From contig CAYZAW010000008.1 in the NCBI GenBank assembly GCA_964476505.1, positions 1-51,088 on the forward strand: 51,088 bases of DNA, read 5' to 3'. The translations under genes and the position numbers were made by a program. Source of the stretch: CAYZAW01 sp964476505. Its GTDB lineage: Bacteria > Bacillota > Clostridia > Christensenellales > CAG-138. Shown piece by piece: positions 16,080-24,713 of the stretch. Every line of letters starts with the position of its first letter. Within the stretch, counting starts at the first letter, position 1. A model generated the notes under the pieces. That model did no database searches. It was not told the origin of the DNA and saw nothing but the letters and a program-made list of their open reading frames with translations.

Positions 16080-18365
16080 TTAAATCAAGCCTTCTTCGCG
16101 GAACCGGGCAAACAATACATGCGGGTTCAGCGGAGCAGTGTTTACGGCAACGCCGGTGGCGTTCAATACGGCGTTTCTTATGGCGGCTGCGCCGGGAACG
16201 GCGGGGGGCTCGCCAAGCGCCTTTGTACCGAATGCGCTGGTGGGCTCATAGTTTTCCACAAACTGTGCTTCCAAATGCGGATGATCCATGGTGGTGGAAA
16301 GCTTGTAGTCCAACAGGTTGTTGTTCAGCGGCTTTCCGGTCTTCGGGTCGAACAGGAGCTTTTCCGATAAGCCGTATCCTATCGCCATGCTCATGCCGCC
16401 GTGTACCTGTGCTTCCGCAAGAGCCGGATTGATAAGCCTGCCACAGTCGTGCACATTGATGATGTTCAACAGCTTAACCTTGCAAAGCGGAATGTCTACC
16501 TCCACCTCCGCAAAGCCGCAGCCCAGCGAAAACGCATTGGTCTTGCACTGATAGGTGCTTTCCGCGGTCAGGTGCTGGGAGTTTTCCAGGCTATATAGGG
16601 CGGTGGTGGAAAGCTGCTCCAAGGGCATCAAAACCCGCCCGGTGTTTTTTTGAATGATGTTGCCGTCAACCAAATCAAGGTCGCTTACCTGCATTCTTGT
16701 CAGTTCATGGGCGTAGGACAGCACCCGTTCCTTTAAAAGAAGCGCGGTCTGCTTGACCGAGAACCCGCCCACATAGGTTTGGCGGGAGGCATACGCGCCC
16801 GTGCCGTACGGAGTCACGTCCGTATCCTGCGTGGATACCATATGTACCATGGAAAGCGGGATGCCGAGGGTGTCCGCCGTCATTTGTGCAAACACGGTGT
16901 CTGCACCTTGGCCTATTTCCGTTTCGGGCAGCTGCACTTGTACGGAGCCGTCCTGATTCATCACCATCCGGCAGGAGGAGGACTCCAGCGAGATGGGCCA
17001 TACGGCGGTGTTGTACCAGAAGATGCACATGCCGATGCCGCGCCGCACGGGGCCCGTTTGGTTTTGATATTCCTTTATTTTTTCGTCCCAGTGCATGTAG
17101 GCCTTGCCCTTTTCGATGCACTGATTCAAGCTGTCAAAATAATTCTCGTTTTTCGAGAAACCGTCCACAAAGCCCACCGGCATCATGTTCATCTGCCGGA
17201 AGGGGATGGAAGCAAGCCTTAACTGCCTTGCGATATCCTCTGCATGGCTTTCCAGCGCAAAGGTGGCCTGCGGAATGCCGTAAGCGCGCATAGCGCCGGA
17301 GGCGGGCGTGTTGGTAAATACGGTGTAGGTATCGCCCTTTGTGGCAACTTCGCTTTGGTAGATCTGCCGGAAGGCGGTCATGCCCTTGGCGGCAATACCG
17401 TGCCCATGGCTGGCGTATGCGCCCTGATTGGAGAAGGACTCAAAGGAACGGGCTACCATTCTGCCGTCCGGGCGTACATAGCTTACCAAGTGGAAGCGGA
17501 TGGCGTGACGCACACGGTTGCAAACAAAGGTTTCCTCTCGGCTCACATCCAGCTTTACCAAGCGCCCGCCCACCTGCGTGGAAAGATACGCGCAAAGGGG
17601 CTCGTAAAGCGCGTCCTGCTTGTTGCCAAAGCCGCCGCCTATGTAGGGCTTGATGATGCGCACCTTCCCCCAAGGAATGCCCAGCGCTTGGCCAACCACA
17701 CGGCGCACGATGTGCGGAATCTGCGTGGAGGATACCACGACCACCCGGCCTGCTTCCATGTACGAATAGCAAACATGGTTTTCAATGTGGCAGTGCTGCA
17801 CGGTTGGCGTGTCGTACCAGCCCTCTATGCGAATTAAGCCCGGCTCCTTGATGGCTTCATCAAAATTACCGTCCTCAAAGGAGGTATGGGCTAAAATATT
17901 ATTCTTGAATCTTTTGTGGAGCTGGGGTGCGCCGTCCTGCATGGCCTCCACTTGATCCAGAACAAAGGGCAGCGCCTCATACTCTACCTTTAACGCGCGA
18001 ACGGCCTGCGTTGCCGCGATCTCGTCCTCGGCAACAACGGCTGCGATATCGTCCCCGTAAAAGCGAACATGCTTGGTCAATAAATGCCTGTCCGCAACGT
18101 CCTGATGGTGCGGGTCGGTAGACCAAGGGTGCCCCGCCGTGGGGAAGGGAATATCCGGCACGTCAAAGCAGGTAACGATCTTTACAACGCCCTCAATGTT
18201 TTCCGCTTCGGATGTGTCAATGCTTTTTACAATGCCGTGCGCAAATTCCGCATGCAGAATTTTAACGATCAACGCGGACTTGTCGCAAAGATCGTCCGTG
18301 TATTTCGCGCGGCCTGTTACTTTGTCGTAAGCGTCGATACGAATAACGCTTTCTCCTACGCTCAT
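16080..18365 (-). CDS. xdhA: Xanthine dehydrogenase, molybdopterin-binding subunit
   Basis: 761 residues, the normal large-subunit length. It starts VIRIDAYDKVTGRAKYTDDL and carries the molybdenum-site motifs: YIGGGFGNKQ, the RAYG arginine (SGAMRAYGIPQ), EIGQGADTVFAQM, and the catalytic Glu in KALGEPPAVPGAAAI near the C-terminus. The enzyme hydroxylates hypoxanthine and xanthine. AAAGGAGGAG stands 7 bases before the ATG. It follows ade by 63 bases with no terminator, placing it in one unit with adenine deaminase, which makes its substrate hypoxanthine. A relative acting on another heterocycle cannot be excluded, but ade and guaD support purines. Confidence 0.93.
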   Translation of the reverse strand: MSVGESVIRIDAYDKVTGRAKYTDDLCDKSALIVKILHAEFAHGIVKSIDTSEAENIEGVVKIVTCFDVPDIPFPTAGHPWSTDPHHQDVADRHLLTKHVRFYGDDIAAVVAEDEIAATQAVRALKVEYEALPFVLDQVEAMQDGAPQLHKRFKNNILAHTSFEDGNFDEAIKEPGLIRIEGWYDTPTVQHCHIENHVCYSYMEAGRVVVVSSTQIPHIVRRVVGQALGIPWGKVRIIKPYIGGGFGNKQDALYEPLCAYLSTQVGGRLVKLDVSREETFVCNRVRHAIRFHLVSYVRPDGRMVARSFESFSNQGAYASHGHGIAAKGMTAFRQIYQSEVATKGDTYTVFTNTPASGAMRAYGIPQATFALESHAEDIARQLRLASIPFRQMNMMPVGFVDGFSKNENYFDSLNQCIEKGKAYMHWDEKIKEYQNQTGPVRRGIGMCIFWYNTAVWPISLESSSCRMVMNQDGSVQVQLPETEIGQGADTVFAQMTADTLGIPLSMVHMVSTQDTDVTPYGTGAYASRQTYVGGFSVKQTALLLKERVLSYAHELTRMQVSDLDLVDGNIIQKNTGRVLMPLEQLSTTALYSLENSQHLTAESTYQCKTNAFSLGCGFAEVEVDIPLCKVKLLNIINVHDCGRLINPALAEAQVHGGMSMAIGYGLSEKLLFDPKTGKPLNNNLLDYKLSTTMDHPHLEAQFVENYEPTSAFGTKALGEPPAVPGAAAIRNAVLNATGVAVNTAPLNPHVLFARFREEGLI

Positions 18366-18428
18366 GCGAAAACTCCTCCTTTAAGGTGTGTCAAAAAACA
18401 ATGGTAAAACTTGATCCGCGCTCTGTTA

Positions 18429-20132
18429 TTACATAAACCGCATGGCGGTTACGTCAAACAGGCCTTGGTCGGTCAGGCGAACCGCCGGAATGACCGGCAG
18501 CGCCAGAAAAGATAAGGTAATAAACGGATCGGAGCGGGAAACCGCGCCAAGAGCCGCCGCCTCCGCCAGCAGCGCCTGCTGTTTTTCAAGCAGCTCTTCC
18601 ATGGGGATGTCCGTCATGATACCGGCGATGGGCAAGGGCAAAACAGCCTTTACCTCGCCGCCGCTAATAACAACGTACCCGCCGCCGCATGCTTCTAACG
18701 TATCGATCGCTAATAGCATATCCCGGTCGTTATCTCCGGCAACGATCAGGTTGTGAGAATCGTGAGCAACGGTGGAGGCGATAGCGCCGTTTTGAATGCC
18801 AAGGCCGGAGAGGATGCCAAGCGCATATTCTCCTGTGGCGTGGTGTCGCTCGATCACAGCCAGCTTATTTAAGCCGAGCCCGGGCTGGAACAAGCCGTTT
18901 TCCGTGGGGACCTCTCGCACAGTGCATTTGGTGACCAGCTGCCCGGGTATCAGCTCGATCACTGGCATATCGCCCTTGACCGGCAGATCCAGCATATCCG
19001 GCTGCCGCGCCGCCAAGCGTACGCTGCCGCAAACAGAGGCATCCGTTTTTGGTTCAGGCAACACGTCGTCTTCATAGATATGCCCGTTCACAAACACCAT
19101 TTTAGGCGTAAAGGTGCGAAGGTTGTCTAATATCACCAAGTCTGCCCGGTAGCCGGGCGCAACAGCGCCGATACGCTTTAGGCCGTAGGCGCGGGCAGCG
19201 TTGATGGTTGCCATGCGGATGGCCTTGATGGTGCCGATCCCGGCGGATACCGCCCGCTGAATGATGTGGTTGATGTGCCCCTCTTGCCGGATGTTTTCTA
19301 AGTGTTTATCGTCCGTGCAAAACAGCATGTTGTCGGTCGGCAGTTCTTCGTAAGCGATGCGGCGGAACATGGCCTCTATGCCGTGGGCAGCAGAACCCAT
19401 GCGAAGCTGTATGGTAAGCCCACGGCGAAGTTTTTCAAGCATCTCCTCGTATTGGGAGCATTCATGATCAGAAGATGGGCCGGCAACACAATATGCGTTT
19501 AAATCATTGCCGGAAACCAACGGGGCATGCCCGTCGATGGGGCGGTCATAAAACAGCAGCAGCTTTTCCAGCATGGTTTGCTCTGCATTGGCGGCGGCAA
19601 CATAATCCATCACCTCGCCCAAGCCCAGCACTCTTGGATGGGATAAAAACTGTTGTAAATCCTCTGCTTTTAATACCGCACCGCTGGTTTCAAAGCCGGT
19701 GCAGGGCACGCAGGAGGGCATCATCACCAGCACGTTCAGAGGTAGATTCTCCGTTTCTTGCAATAAGTAACGGATACCCGCGCTGCCTAATACGTTGGCG
19801 ATCTCGTGGGGATCCGCAATGATGGTGGTGGTGCCGTGAGGCAATACTGCTCGGGCGTATCCGGCGGGGTGAGACATAGAGCTTTCGATGTGCACATGGC
19901 TGTCAATAAAGCCGGGGCAAACGTATGCGCCCTCCAAATCGATCTCCCGATCACCCGTGTAGCTCCCCAATCCAACGATCAAGGAGCCTTCTATGGCTAC
20001 ATCTAAGAGAAGGATTTCCTCCGTAAACACATCTACCACATGTGCGTTTTTCAGCACAAGAGATGCATGCCCGCTTTTTGCGGCATGTACGGCTGTTTGC
20101 AGCGTATGGGGTGTGATGGGTGTGGAATACAT
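18429..20132 (-). CDS. ade: Adenine deaminase
   Basis: 567 residues, close to Bacillus AdeC. Amidohydrolase metal ligands are visible in GFIDSHVHIESSMSHPAGYA and GTTTIIADPHEIANVLG, with VMMPSCVPCTGFETSG and a later GLGIQNGAIASTVAHDSHN segment, all typical of the adenine deaminase 2 family. It converts adenine to hypoxanthine and ammonia using a metal centre. It is the first gene of the ade-xdhABC-aminotransferase unit, with a promoter directly upstream and almost no leader, so no riboswitch acts on this strand. AGGTG stands before the ATG. Confidence 0.95.
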   Translation of the reverse strand: MYSTPITPHTLQTAVHAAKSGHASLVLKNAHVVDVFTEEILLLDVAIEGSLIVGLGSYTGDREIDLEGAYVCPGFIDSHVHIESSMSHPAGYARAVLPHGTTTIIADPHEIANVLGSAGIRYLLQETENLPLNVLVMMPSCVPCTGFETSGAVLKAEDLQQFLSHPRVLGLGEVMDYVAAANAEQTMLEKLLLFYDRPIDGHAPLVSGNDLNAYCVAGPSSDHECSQYEEMLEKLRRGLTIQLRMGSAAHGIEAMFRRIAYEELPTDNMLFCTDDKHLENIRQEGHINHIIQRAVSAGIGTIKAIRMATINAARAYGLKRIGAVAPGYRADLVILDNLRTFTPKMVFVNGHIYEDDVLPEPKTDASVCGSVRLAARQPDMLDLPVKGDMPVIELIPGQLVTKCTVREVPTENGLFQPGLGLNKLAVIERHHATGEYALGILSGLGIQNGAIASTVAHDSHNLIVAGDNDRDMLLAIDTLEACGGGYVVISGGEVKAVLPLPIAGIMTDIPMEELLEKQQALLAEAAALGAVSRSDPFITLSFLALPVIPAVRLTDQGLFDVTAMRFM

Positions 20133-20153
20133 GAGAACACCTGCCTTTTTGTT

Positions 20154-20181
20154 AGTATAGCATGAAATATTTTTTTAACAA
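20154..20181 (-). promoter_or_regulatory. Sigma-A-type promoter for the ade-xdh unit
   Basis: On the minus strand TTGTTA (20176-20181) and TATACT (20154-20159) are 16 bases apart, ending about 20 bases from the ade ATG, so the leader is very short. An A/T-rich spacer favours activity. Confidence 0.65.
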
Positions 20182-20260
20182 GGGGGCGGCGGGAGCCCAA
20201 AACCGCCGTAAAATCGGGTGGATTTGACGGAACTTTCGGATTGAACCGAAGGGTTGTGTA

Positions 20261-20289
20261 TTGTGCTTCGGGGAAAAGCGTGATAAAAT
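20261..20289 (+). promoter_or_regulatory. Candidate promoter for the riboswitch-mocA-guaD unit
   Basis: TTGTGC (20261-20266) and TAAAAT (20284-20289) are 17 bases apart. Transcription from here would start about 65 bases before the aptamer. The boxes are imperfect and other starts are possible. Confidence 0.4.
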
Positions 20290-20360
20290 CCATAGATAGA
20301 TGGAATGTTCCCGTGCCGTTTATCAATAATGTACGGATAAAATTTTTCATCACAGGGCGT

Positions 20361-20430
20361 CTCTCATATAAGTTTGCATAAGCTTGGCGCAAACGTTTCT
20401 ACGAAGCGGCCCATCGCTTCACTATGAGGG
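20361..20430 (+). promoter_or_regulatory. Purine riboswitch aptamer (guanine type by its J3/1 cytosine)
   Basis: The three-way junction of the purine riboswitch can be drawn directly. P1 pairs 20361-20368 with 20423-20430 (CTCATA with TATGAG, plus two pairs). J1/2 is TAA. P2 pairs GTTTGC (20372-20377) with GCAAAC (20389-20394). J2/3 is GTTTCTAC (20395-20402), identical to the conserved core. P3 pairs GAAGCG (20403-20408) with CGCTTC (20415-20420). The GG at 20386-20387 in loop 2 can pair with CC in loop 3. J3/1 is ACTATG; its C at 20422 corresponds to C74, which pairs with guanine (adenine switches carry U). The 11-base loop 2 is longer than usual. It precedes the mocA-guaD unit. Confidence 0.87.
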
Positions 20431-20475
20431 CTTCGATACGGCGATCGCTGTGCCGCTTCGGGGTTCTTTTCTTTT
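20402..20475 (+). terminator. Riboswitch expression platform: alternative terminator-like hairpin
   Basis: CGAAGCGGC (20402-20410), which includes the 5' strand of aptamer helix P3, is perfectly complementary to GCCGCTTCG (20452-20460). The 9-bp helix is followed by a T-rich stretch (20464-20477). It cannot coexist with P3, so a ligand that stabilises the aptamer should prevent it and allow read-through (inference). A small hairpin (20485-20489 with 20502-20506) lies just before the mocA ribosome site. Confidence 0.55.
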
Positions 20476-20520
20476 ATTAGCAGTGTCGGATTTTTGCGGT
20501 ACCGACGGCGGAGGATTGGC

Positions 20521-21105
20521 ATGATCGGCTGCGTGATACTGGCGGCGGGGCGTTCCCTGCGCTTTGGAGAACAGGAAAAATTACTCGCGACGTTTCACGG
20601 CAAGCCCATGCTTGCCGGGGTGTTAGACGCTGTTTGCGGCGTTGACGCGTTGCTGCCTTTGGCGGTAGTGCATAACGAGCCGGTTCGCGCCTTGATAGAG
20701 GCAAGAGGGATACCTACCGTATATAACCCGCAGCCGGAAAACGGTATTTCCGGCAGCATCCGTATTGGTTTAACAAAACTGACGGAGGGGCACGATCTGT
20801 CCGCCTGCCTGTTTGCCGTGGCGGATCAGCCGTACCTTACCGCAGCCTCCATACAAAGCATGCTAACGCAGCACCGGGCAGAGCCGGAGCATATCCTTGC
20901 GCTTTCGTATGAGGGCAGGCGGGGCAACCCCGTGCTGTTTCCACGCGACCTGTTCCCGCAGCTTTTGCAGCTGACGGGGGATGTAGGCGGCAGCACGATC
21001 ATCAAGGCGAATCCAAATAGAGTAGTATTGGTACAGGCAAAAAGCGTTCGGGAGTTATACGACTTTGATACCGTACAGGCTGTACAGAATCAGGAGGCAG
21101 AATGA
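20521..21105 (+). CDS. mocA: MocA-like molybdenum cofactor cytidylyltransferase (NTP transferase)
   Basis: 194 residues starting MIGCVILAAGRSLRFGEQEK, the nucleotide-binding signature of the MobA/MocA family, with the VADQP metal-binding motif near residue 105 and GNPVLFPRDLF later. MocA adds CMP to molybdopterin to make the cytosine dinucleotide cofactor used by xanthine-dehydrogenase-type enzymes in bacteria. The neighbouring xdhABC genes strongly support that role. The ATG at 20521 follows GGAGG by 6-7 bases; in-frame upstream codons run into the leader. The stop overlaps guaD. It is the first gene after the purine riboswitch. Confidence 0.85.
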   Translation: MIGCVILAAGRSLRFGEQEKLLATFHGKPMLAGVLDAVCGVDALLPLAVVHNEPVRALIEARGIPTVYNPQPENGISGSIRIGLTKLTEGHDLSACLFAVADQPYLTAASIQSMLTQHRAEPEHILALSYEGRRGNPVLFPRDLFPQLLQLTGDVGGSTIIKANPNRVVLVQAKSVRELYDFDTVQAVQNQEAE

Positions 21106-22364
21106 TGTTTACCGGTATTTTGCAGGGAACGGTTGTACATGCACAAAAGCTGGGGCAGTTGACCGTTGTTGAAAACGGAAGCCTTGTAGTGGAGGAAGGC
21201 GTGATTAGCGGCGTATTTCAAACGCTGCCGGAGCGCTACAACGGGCTTCCCGTACAACGGTACGGTAACGCGCTGATCATCCCCTCCTTTTCAGACCTGC
21301 ATCTGCATGCCCCCCAATATGCCATGCTGGGGCTGGGGATGGACTTGCAGCTGTTGGAATGGCTCAACACCTATACCTTCAAAACCGAGTCTCGCTTTCA
21401 GGATGCGGACTTTGCAAGGCTGGTGTACCGGGATTTGGCAAAAACGCTCATCCAAAACGGTACCACGCGGGTAGTGATGTTTTCCTCTATCCATCGGGAG
21501 GCAACGCATATCCTGATGGAGGAGCTGGAAGCGGCGGGGGTCACGGGGTACGTTGGCAAGGTGAATATGGATAGGAATTCCCCGGATTACCTTGTGGAAA
21601 CCACACAACAATCCCTAACGGAAACCCGGCGCTGGTTGGAGGAATGCAGCTATAAGCATGTAAAGCCCATCATTACCCCGCGCTTTACGCCCTCCTGCAC
21701 AGACGAGTTGATGGAGGGCTTGGGGGCGCTTGCAAAGGAATATCAGGTGCCGGTGCAGTCGCATTTGTCTGAGAATTTAGACGAGATCGCATGGGTAAAG
21801 TCTTTGCGGCCAGACTGCGCGCAGTATTGGGAAACCTACGAAAAAACAGGTCTCTTTGGGCCTCGCACGGTGATGGCGCACTGCGTGTATTCCAACGAAC
21901 GGGAGCGCGCCGCCATGAAGGCGCATGATGTTTGGGTGGCGCACTGCCCGGACAGCAACATCAACATCGCCACAGGCGTTGCGCCTATCCGCCGCATGCT
22001 AAACGACGGGTTGCACGTAGCCTTGGGCTCGGATATTGCGGGCGGCTCCCGCCTTTGCATGACGGATGTTGCCACCGCCGCCATTCGTGCGTCCAAGCGC
22101 AATTGGCTCGCAACCGAAAAAGAAGAGGCGTTTTTATCCGTGGCGGAGGCGTTTTATCTCATCACCTCGGCGGGGCAGGAATACTTCTTGGAACGCCCCG
22201 GCTTTGCGGCAGGAAATACGCTTCATGCGCTAGTGGTAACAGACGAGGGCTTGCCGCCTACCAGAGCGCTTACGCCGTCGGAGCGGCTGGAACGGCTGAT
22301 CTATCTGGGAGGCAGCGGCTGCATCAAGGAGCGGTTCTCCGCAGGAAGAAAGCTTAACGCGTAG
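21102..22364 (+). CDS. guaD: Guanine deaminase (amidohydrolase)
   Basis: 420 residues. Metal ligands and active-site motifs of the amidohydrolase-type guanine deaminases are visible: SDLHLHAPQYAMLGLGMDLQ (HxH), QSHLSENLDEIAWVK, VMAHCVYSNERE, HCPDSNINIATG and ALGSDIAGGS. It deaminates guanine to xanthine, the substrate of XdhABC. It overlaps mocA (ATGATG around the mocA TGA). The second ATG at 21105 has the better spacing from AGGAGG and may be the true start. Control by the upstream guanine-type aptamer matches its substrate. Confidence 0.94.
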   Translation: MMFTGILQGTVVHAQKLGQLTVVENGSLVVEEGVISGVFQTLPERYNGLPVQRYGNALIIPSFSDLHLHAPQYAMLGLGMDLQLLEWLNTYTFKTESRFQDADFARLVYRDLAKTLIQNGTTRVVMFSSIHREATHILMEELEAAGVTGYVGKVNMDRNSPDYLVETTQQSLTETRRWLEECSYKHVKPIITPRFTPSCTDELMEGLGALAKEYQVPVQSHLSENLDEIAWVKSLRPDCAQYWETYEKTGLFGPRTVMAHCVYSNERERAAMKAHDVWVAHCPDSNINIATGVAPIRRMLNDGLHVALGSDIAGGSRLCMTDVATAAIRASKRNWLATEKEEAFLSVAEAFYLITSAGQEYFLERPGFAAGNTLHALVVTDEGLPPTRALTPSERLERLIYLGGSGCIKERFSAGRKLNA

Positions 22365-22367
22365 AAT

Positions 22368-22395
22368 AAGGGCAGCCTCGCGGCTGCCTTTATAT
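22368..22395 (+). terminator. Intrinsic terminator of the mocA-guaD unit
   Basis: A 7-bp perfect stem (22371-22377 with 22382-22388) with loop TCGC and a short, A-interrupted T tract right after guaD. Confidence 0.65.
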
Positions 22396-22420
22396 ATTTG
22401 AAAGAATGACTGTCCGCACT

Positions 22421-22449
22421 TTTCTCTATTGCACATTACATGATATAAT
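22421..22449 (+). promoter_or_regulatory. Possible promoter for pcrA
   Basis: A perfect TATAAT (22444-22449) lies just upstream of pcrA. The -35 position at 17-base spacing (TTTCTC, 22421-22426) is poor. Confidence 0.35.
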
Positions 22450-22487
22450 AATACGGTTAATGTCACCGGAGGATGGAGGACAGGCTA

Positions 22488-24701
22488 TTGGAGTTAACTG
22501 GTCTAAACAAGGAACAGCTTCGCGCTGTGGAATGTGTGGACGGGCCGTTATTGGTGCTGGCGGGAGCCGGCTCCGGAAAGACCCGTGTGCTGACCTACCG
22601 CATCGCGAATTTAATAGAAAACCATCAGGTGCGCCCTTATCAAATACTGGCGCTTACCTTTACAAATAAGGCGGCAAAGGAAATGCGGGAGCGCACCCAG
22701 CGCTTGGTGGATGTACCCGCAGAAGACATCTGGGTAATGACATTCCACGCCTTTTGCATGCGCATCCTCCGGCGGGATATCCAGCATATCGGCTACGAGC
22801 GAAGCTTCACCATCTATGACGATGCGGATCAGCTGAGCGTGATCAACAATATCATCAAAAACATGGGGCTGGACGATAAAAAATTTCCCAAGCGGCAGCT
22901 GCGGGAGCATATCAGCCGCGCAAAAAATCAGCCCGGCGACCCGCTGGAGTATTTTCGGGACGAAGCCTTTGGCGCGGATACGCTTTTAAATGTGTACAAG
23001 CAGTATCAAAAAAGGCTGAAGGACAATAACGCGCTGGACTTTGACGATCTGCTTCTAAAAACCTTGGAGCTGTTTCACGCCTTCCCGGAGGTGCTGGGTT
23101 ATTATCAAAACCGTTTCCGCTATGTGCTGGTGGACGAGTATCAGGATACCAACATGGCGCAGTACGAGCTGGTGAAGCTGCTGTCCCGTGAGCATCATAA
23201 CATCTGCGTGGTGGGAGACGACGACCAGAGCATTTACGGCTGGCGCGGTGCGGACATTCGGAATATCCTTGAGTTTGAAAAGGACTTCCCGGGTGCCAAG
23301 ACCATCCGCCTAGAGCAGAACTACCGTTCCACCAACGTGATACTTGACGCTGCCAACAGCGTGATCGAAAACAACAGCCGCCGTAAGAGTAAAAAGCTTT
23401 GGACGGCGCAAAAGGGCGGGGAACCCCTGCACCTGTTTGTGGCGGATAACGAGCGGTACGAGGCGGCATATGTATGCGACAAGATCATGTCCGGCGTGCA
23501 TGCCGGCCGCCGCTACGATGAATTTGCCATCCTCTACCGCATGAACGCACAAAGCCGTATGCTGGAAACGCTGCTGATGCATTACGGCATCCCCTATCAC
23601 GTTTACGGCGGCCTGCGCTTTTACGAGCGCAAGGAAATCAAAGACGTTATGGCGTATCTGCGCCTGTTATGTAACCCGGCGGACGATGTTGCCTTTGAGC
23701 GGGCGATCGCTGTTCCCAAACGCGGCTTGGGCGCGGCGGCTATGGCGGAGCTTGCAGCCGCTGCTACAGAAAACGGCACATCGTTGTTTTTAGCCGCCAT
23801 GGAGGCGGAAGCGCTGTCGCCTCGGTGCAAGGCAAAATTCCGCGCCTTTGCGGACGAGGTGCGGGAGCTGATGGTGCTTCGCTTTACGCTGCCGTTATCG
23901 AAATTCGCCGAGGAAATGCTCAAGCGCATTGAATACGACGCGTATTTGCGGGAAGACAAAAAGGAGAACTATGAGACCCGCGCGGAGAACGTGGCGGAGT
24001 TGATTGGCGCCATGCGTGCCTTTGAAGAGGACGCTGTCGGCGTGGAGGACATGCTGCAAGCGTATTTGGAAAACGTGGCGCTGGTGTCCGATTTAGACAA
24101 TATGGCGGACGACAGCGGGCAGGTGGCGTTGATGACGCTGCACAGCGCCAAGGGCTTGGAATTCCCGGTGGTGTTTATCACCGGCATGGAGGACTATGTG
24201 TTTCCCTCCCGAAGAGCGCGGTTCGAGCCGTCCTTGCTGGAAGAGGAACGGCGGCTGTGCTATGTGGGGATCACTCGCGCCAGGGAAGAACTGCATTTGG
24301 TGCGAGCCACCGAGCGCATGCTGTTCGGGCAAACGGATCATAACCCGCCCTCACTGTTTTTGCAGGAGATTCCGCAGGACTTGTTTGCGGAACCCATACG
24401 GGAGGAAAAGCCACGCCGCCAGCCTGCATGGGCGGAGCCGCAGCCAACGGCCTCTCCCGCATATCACGGTGGCTTTGGAGTTAAAAAGGCACCTGTTATC
24501 AAGCCTGCGGGCTTACCGCAAAACAGCGGCGCTGCAAGCAGTTATGCCGCGGGCGAGCGGGTAAGCCATGCCAACTTCGGAGAGGGCACGGTGCTGTCGG
24601 TAGAAGGCAGCGGCAGCGCACAGGTGGTCACCATTGATTTTGGCGCGCAAACCAAAAAATTCGCAGCGGCGTTCGCACCATTAAAAAAACTGGACGAGTA
24701 A
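22488..24701 (+). CDS. pcrA: ATP-dependent DNA helicase PcrA/UvrD (superfamily 1A)
   Basis: About 737 residues. Helicase motifs in order: GLNKEQLRAVE (Q motif), LAGAGSGKTRVL (I), LTFTNKAAKEMRER (Ia), VDEYQDTN (II), GDDDQSIYGWRGAD (III), RLEQNYRST (IV), LMTLHSAKGLEF (V) and YVGITRARE (VI), plus the C-terminal Tudor-like segment (ERVSHANFGEGTVLSVEG). It unwinds DNA 3' to 5' in nucleotide excision repair and conflict resolution. The start is uncertain: ATG at 22473 directly abuts its GGAGG, while TTG at 22488 has GGAGGA 7 bases upstream, so TTG is preferred. ligA follows 12 bases later, the common Bacillus pcrA-ligA pairing. Confidence 0.96.
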   Translation: MELTGLNKEQLRAVECVDGPLLVLAGAGSGKTRVLTYRIANLIENHQVRPYQILALTFTNKAAKEMRERTQRLVDVPAEDIWVMTFHAFCMRILRRDIQHIGYERSFTIYDDADQLSVINNIIKNMGLDDKKFPKRQLREHISRAKNQPGDPLEYFRDEAFGADTLLNVYKQYQKRLKDNNALDFDDLLLKTLELFHAFPEVLGYYQNRFRYVLVDEYQDTNMAQYELVKLLSREHHNICVVGDDDQSIYGWRGADIRNILEFEKDFPGAKTIRLEQNYRSTNVILDAANSVIENNSRRKSKKLWTAQKGGEPLHLFVADNERYEAAYVCDKIMSGVHAGRRYDEFAILYRMNAQSRMLETLLMHYGIPYHVYGGLRFYERKEIKDVMAYLRLLCNPADDVAFERAIAVPKRGLGAAAMAELAAAATENGTSLFLAAMEAEALSPRCKAKFRAFADEVRELMVLRFTLPLSKFAEEMLKRIEYDAYLREDKKENYETRAENVAELIGAMRAFEEDAVGVEDMLQAYLENVALVSDLDNMADDSGQVALMTLHSAKGLEFPVVFITGMEDYVFPSRRARFEPSLLEEERRLCYVGITRAREELHLVRATERMLFGQTDHNPPSLFLQEIPQDLFAEPIREEKPRRQPAWAEPQPTASPAYHGGFGVKKAPVIKPAGLPQNSGAASSYAAGERVSHANFGEGTVLSVEGSGSAQVVTIDFGAQTKKFAAAFAPLKKLDE

Positions 24702-24713
24702 CGGAGTAAGCCC

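Noticed and set aside
17244..17837. 197-residue plus-strand open frame opposite xdhA
   Set aside because: Shadow frame; xdhA motifs are complete on the other strand.
20133..20160. A second purine riboswitch on the minus strand before ade
   Set aside because: The promoter is almost next to the start codon, leaving no room for an aptamer, and the core motifs are absent.
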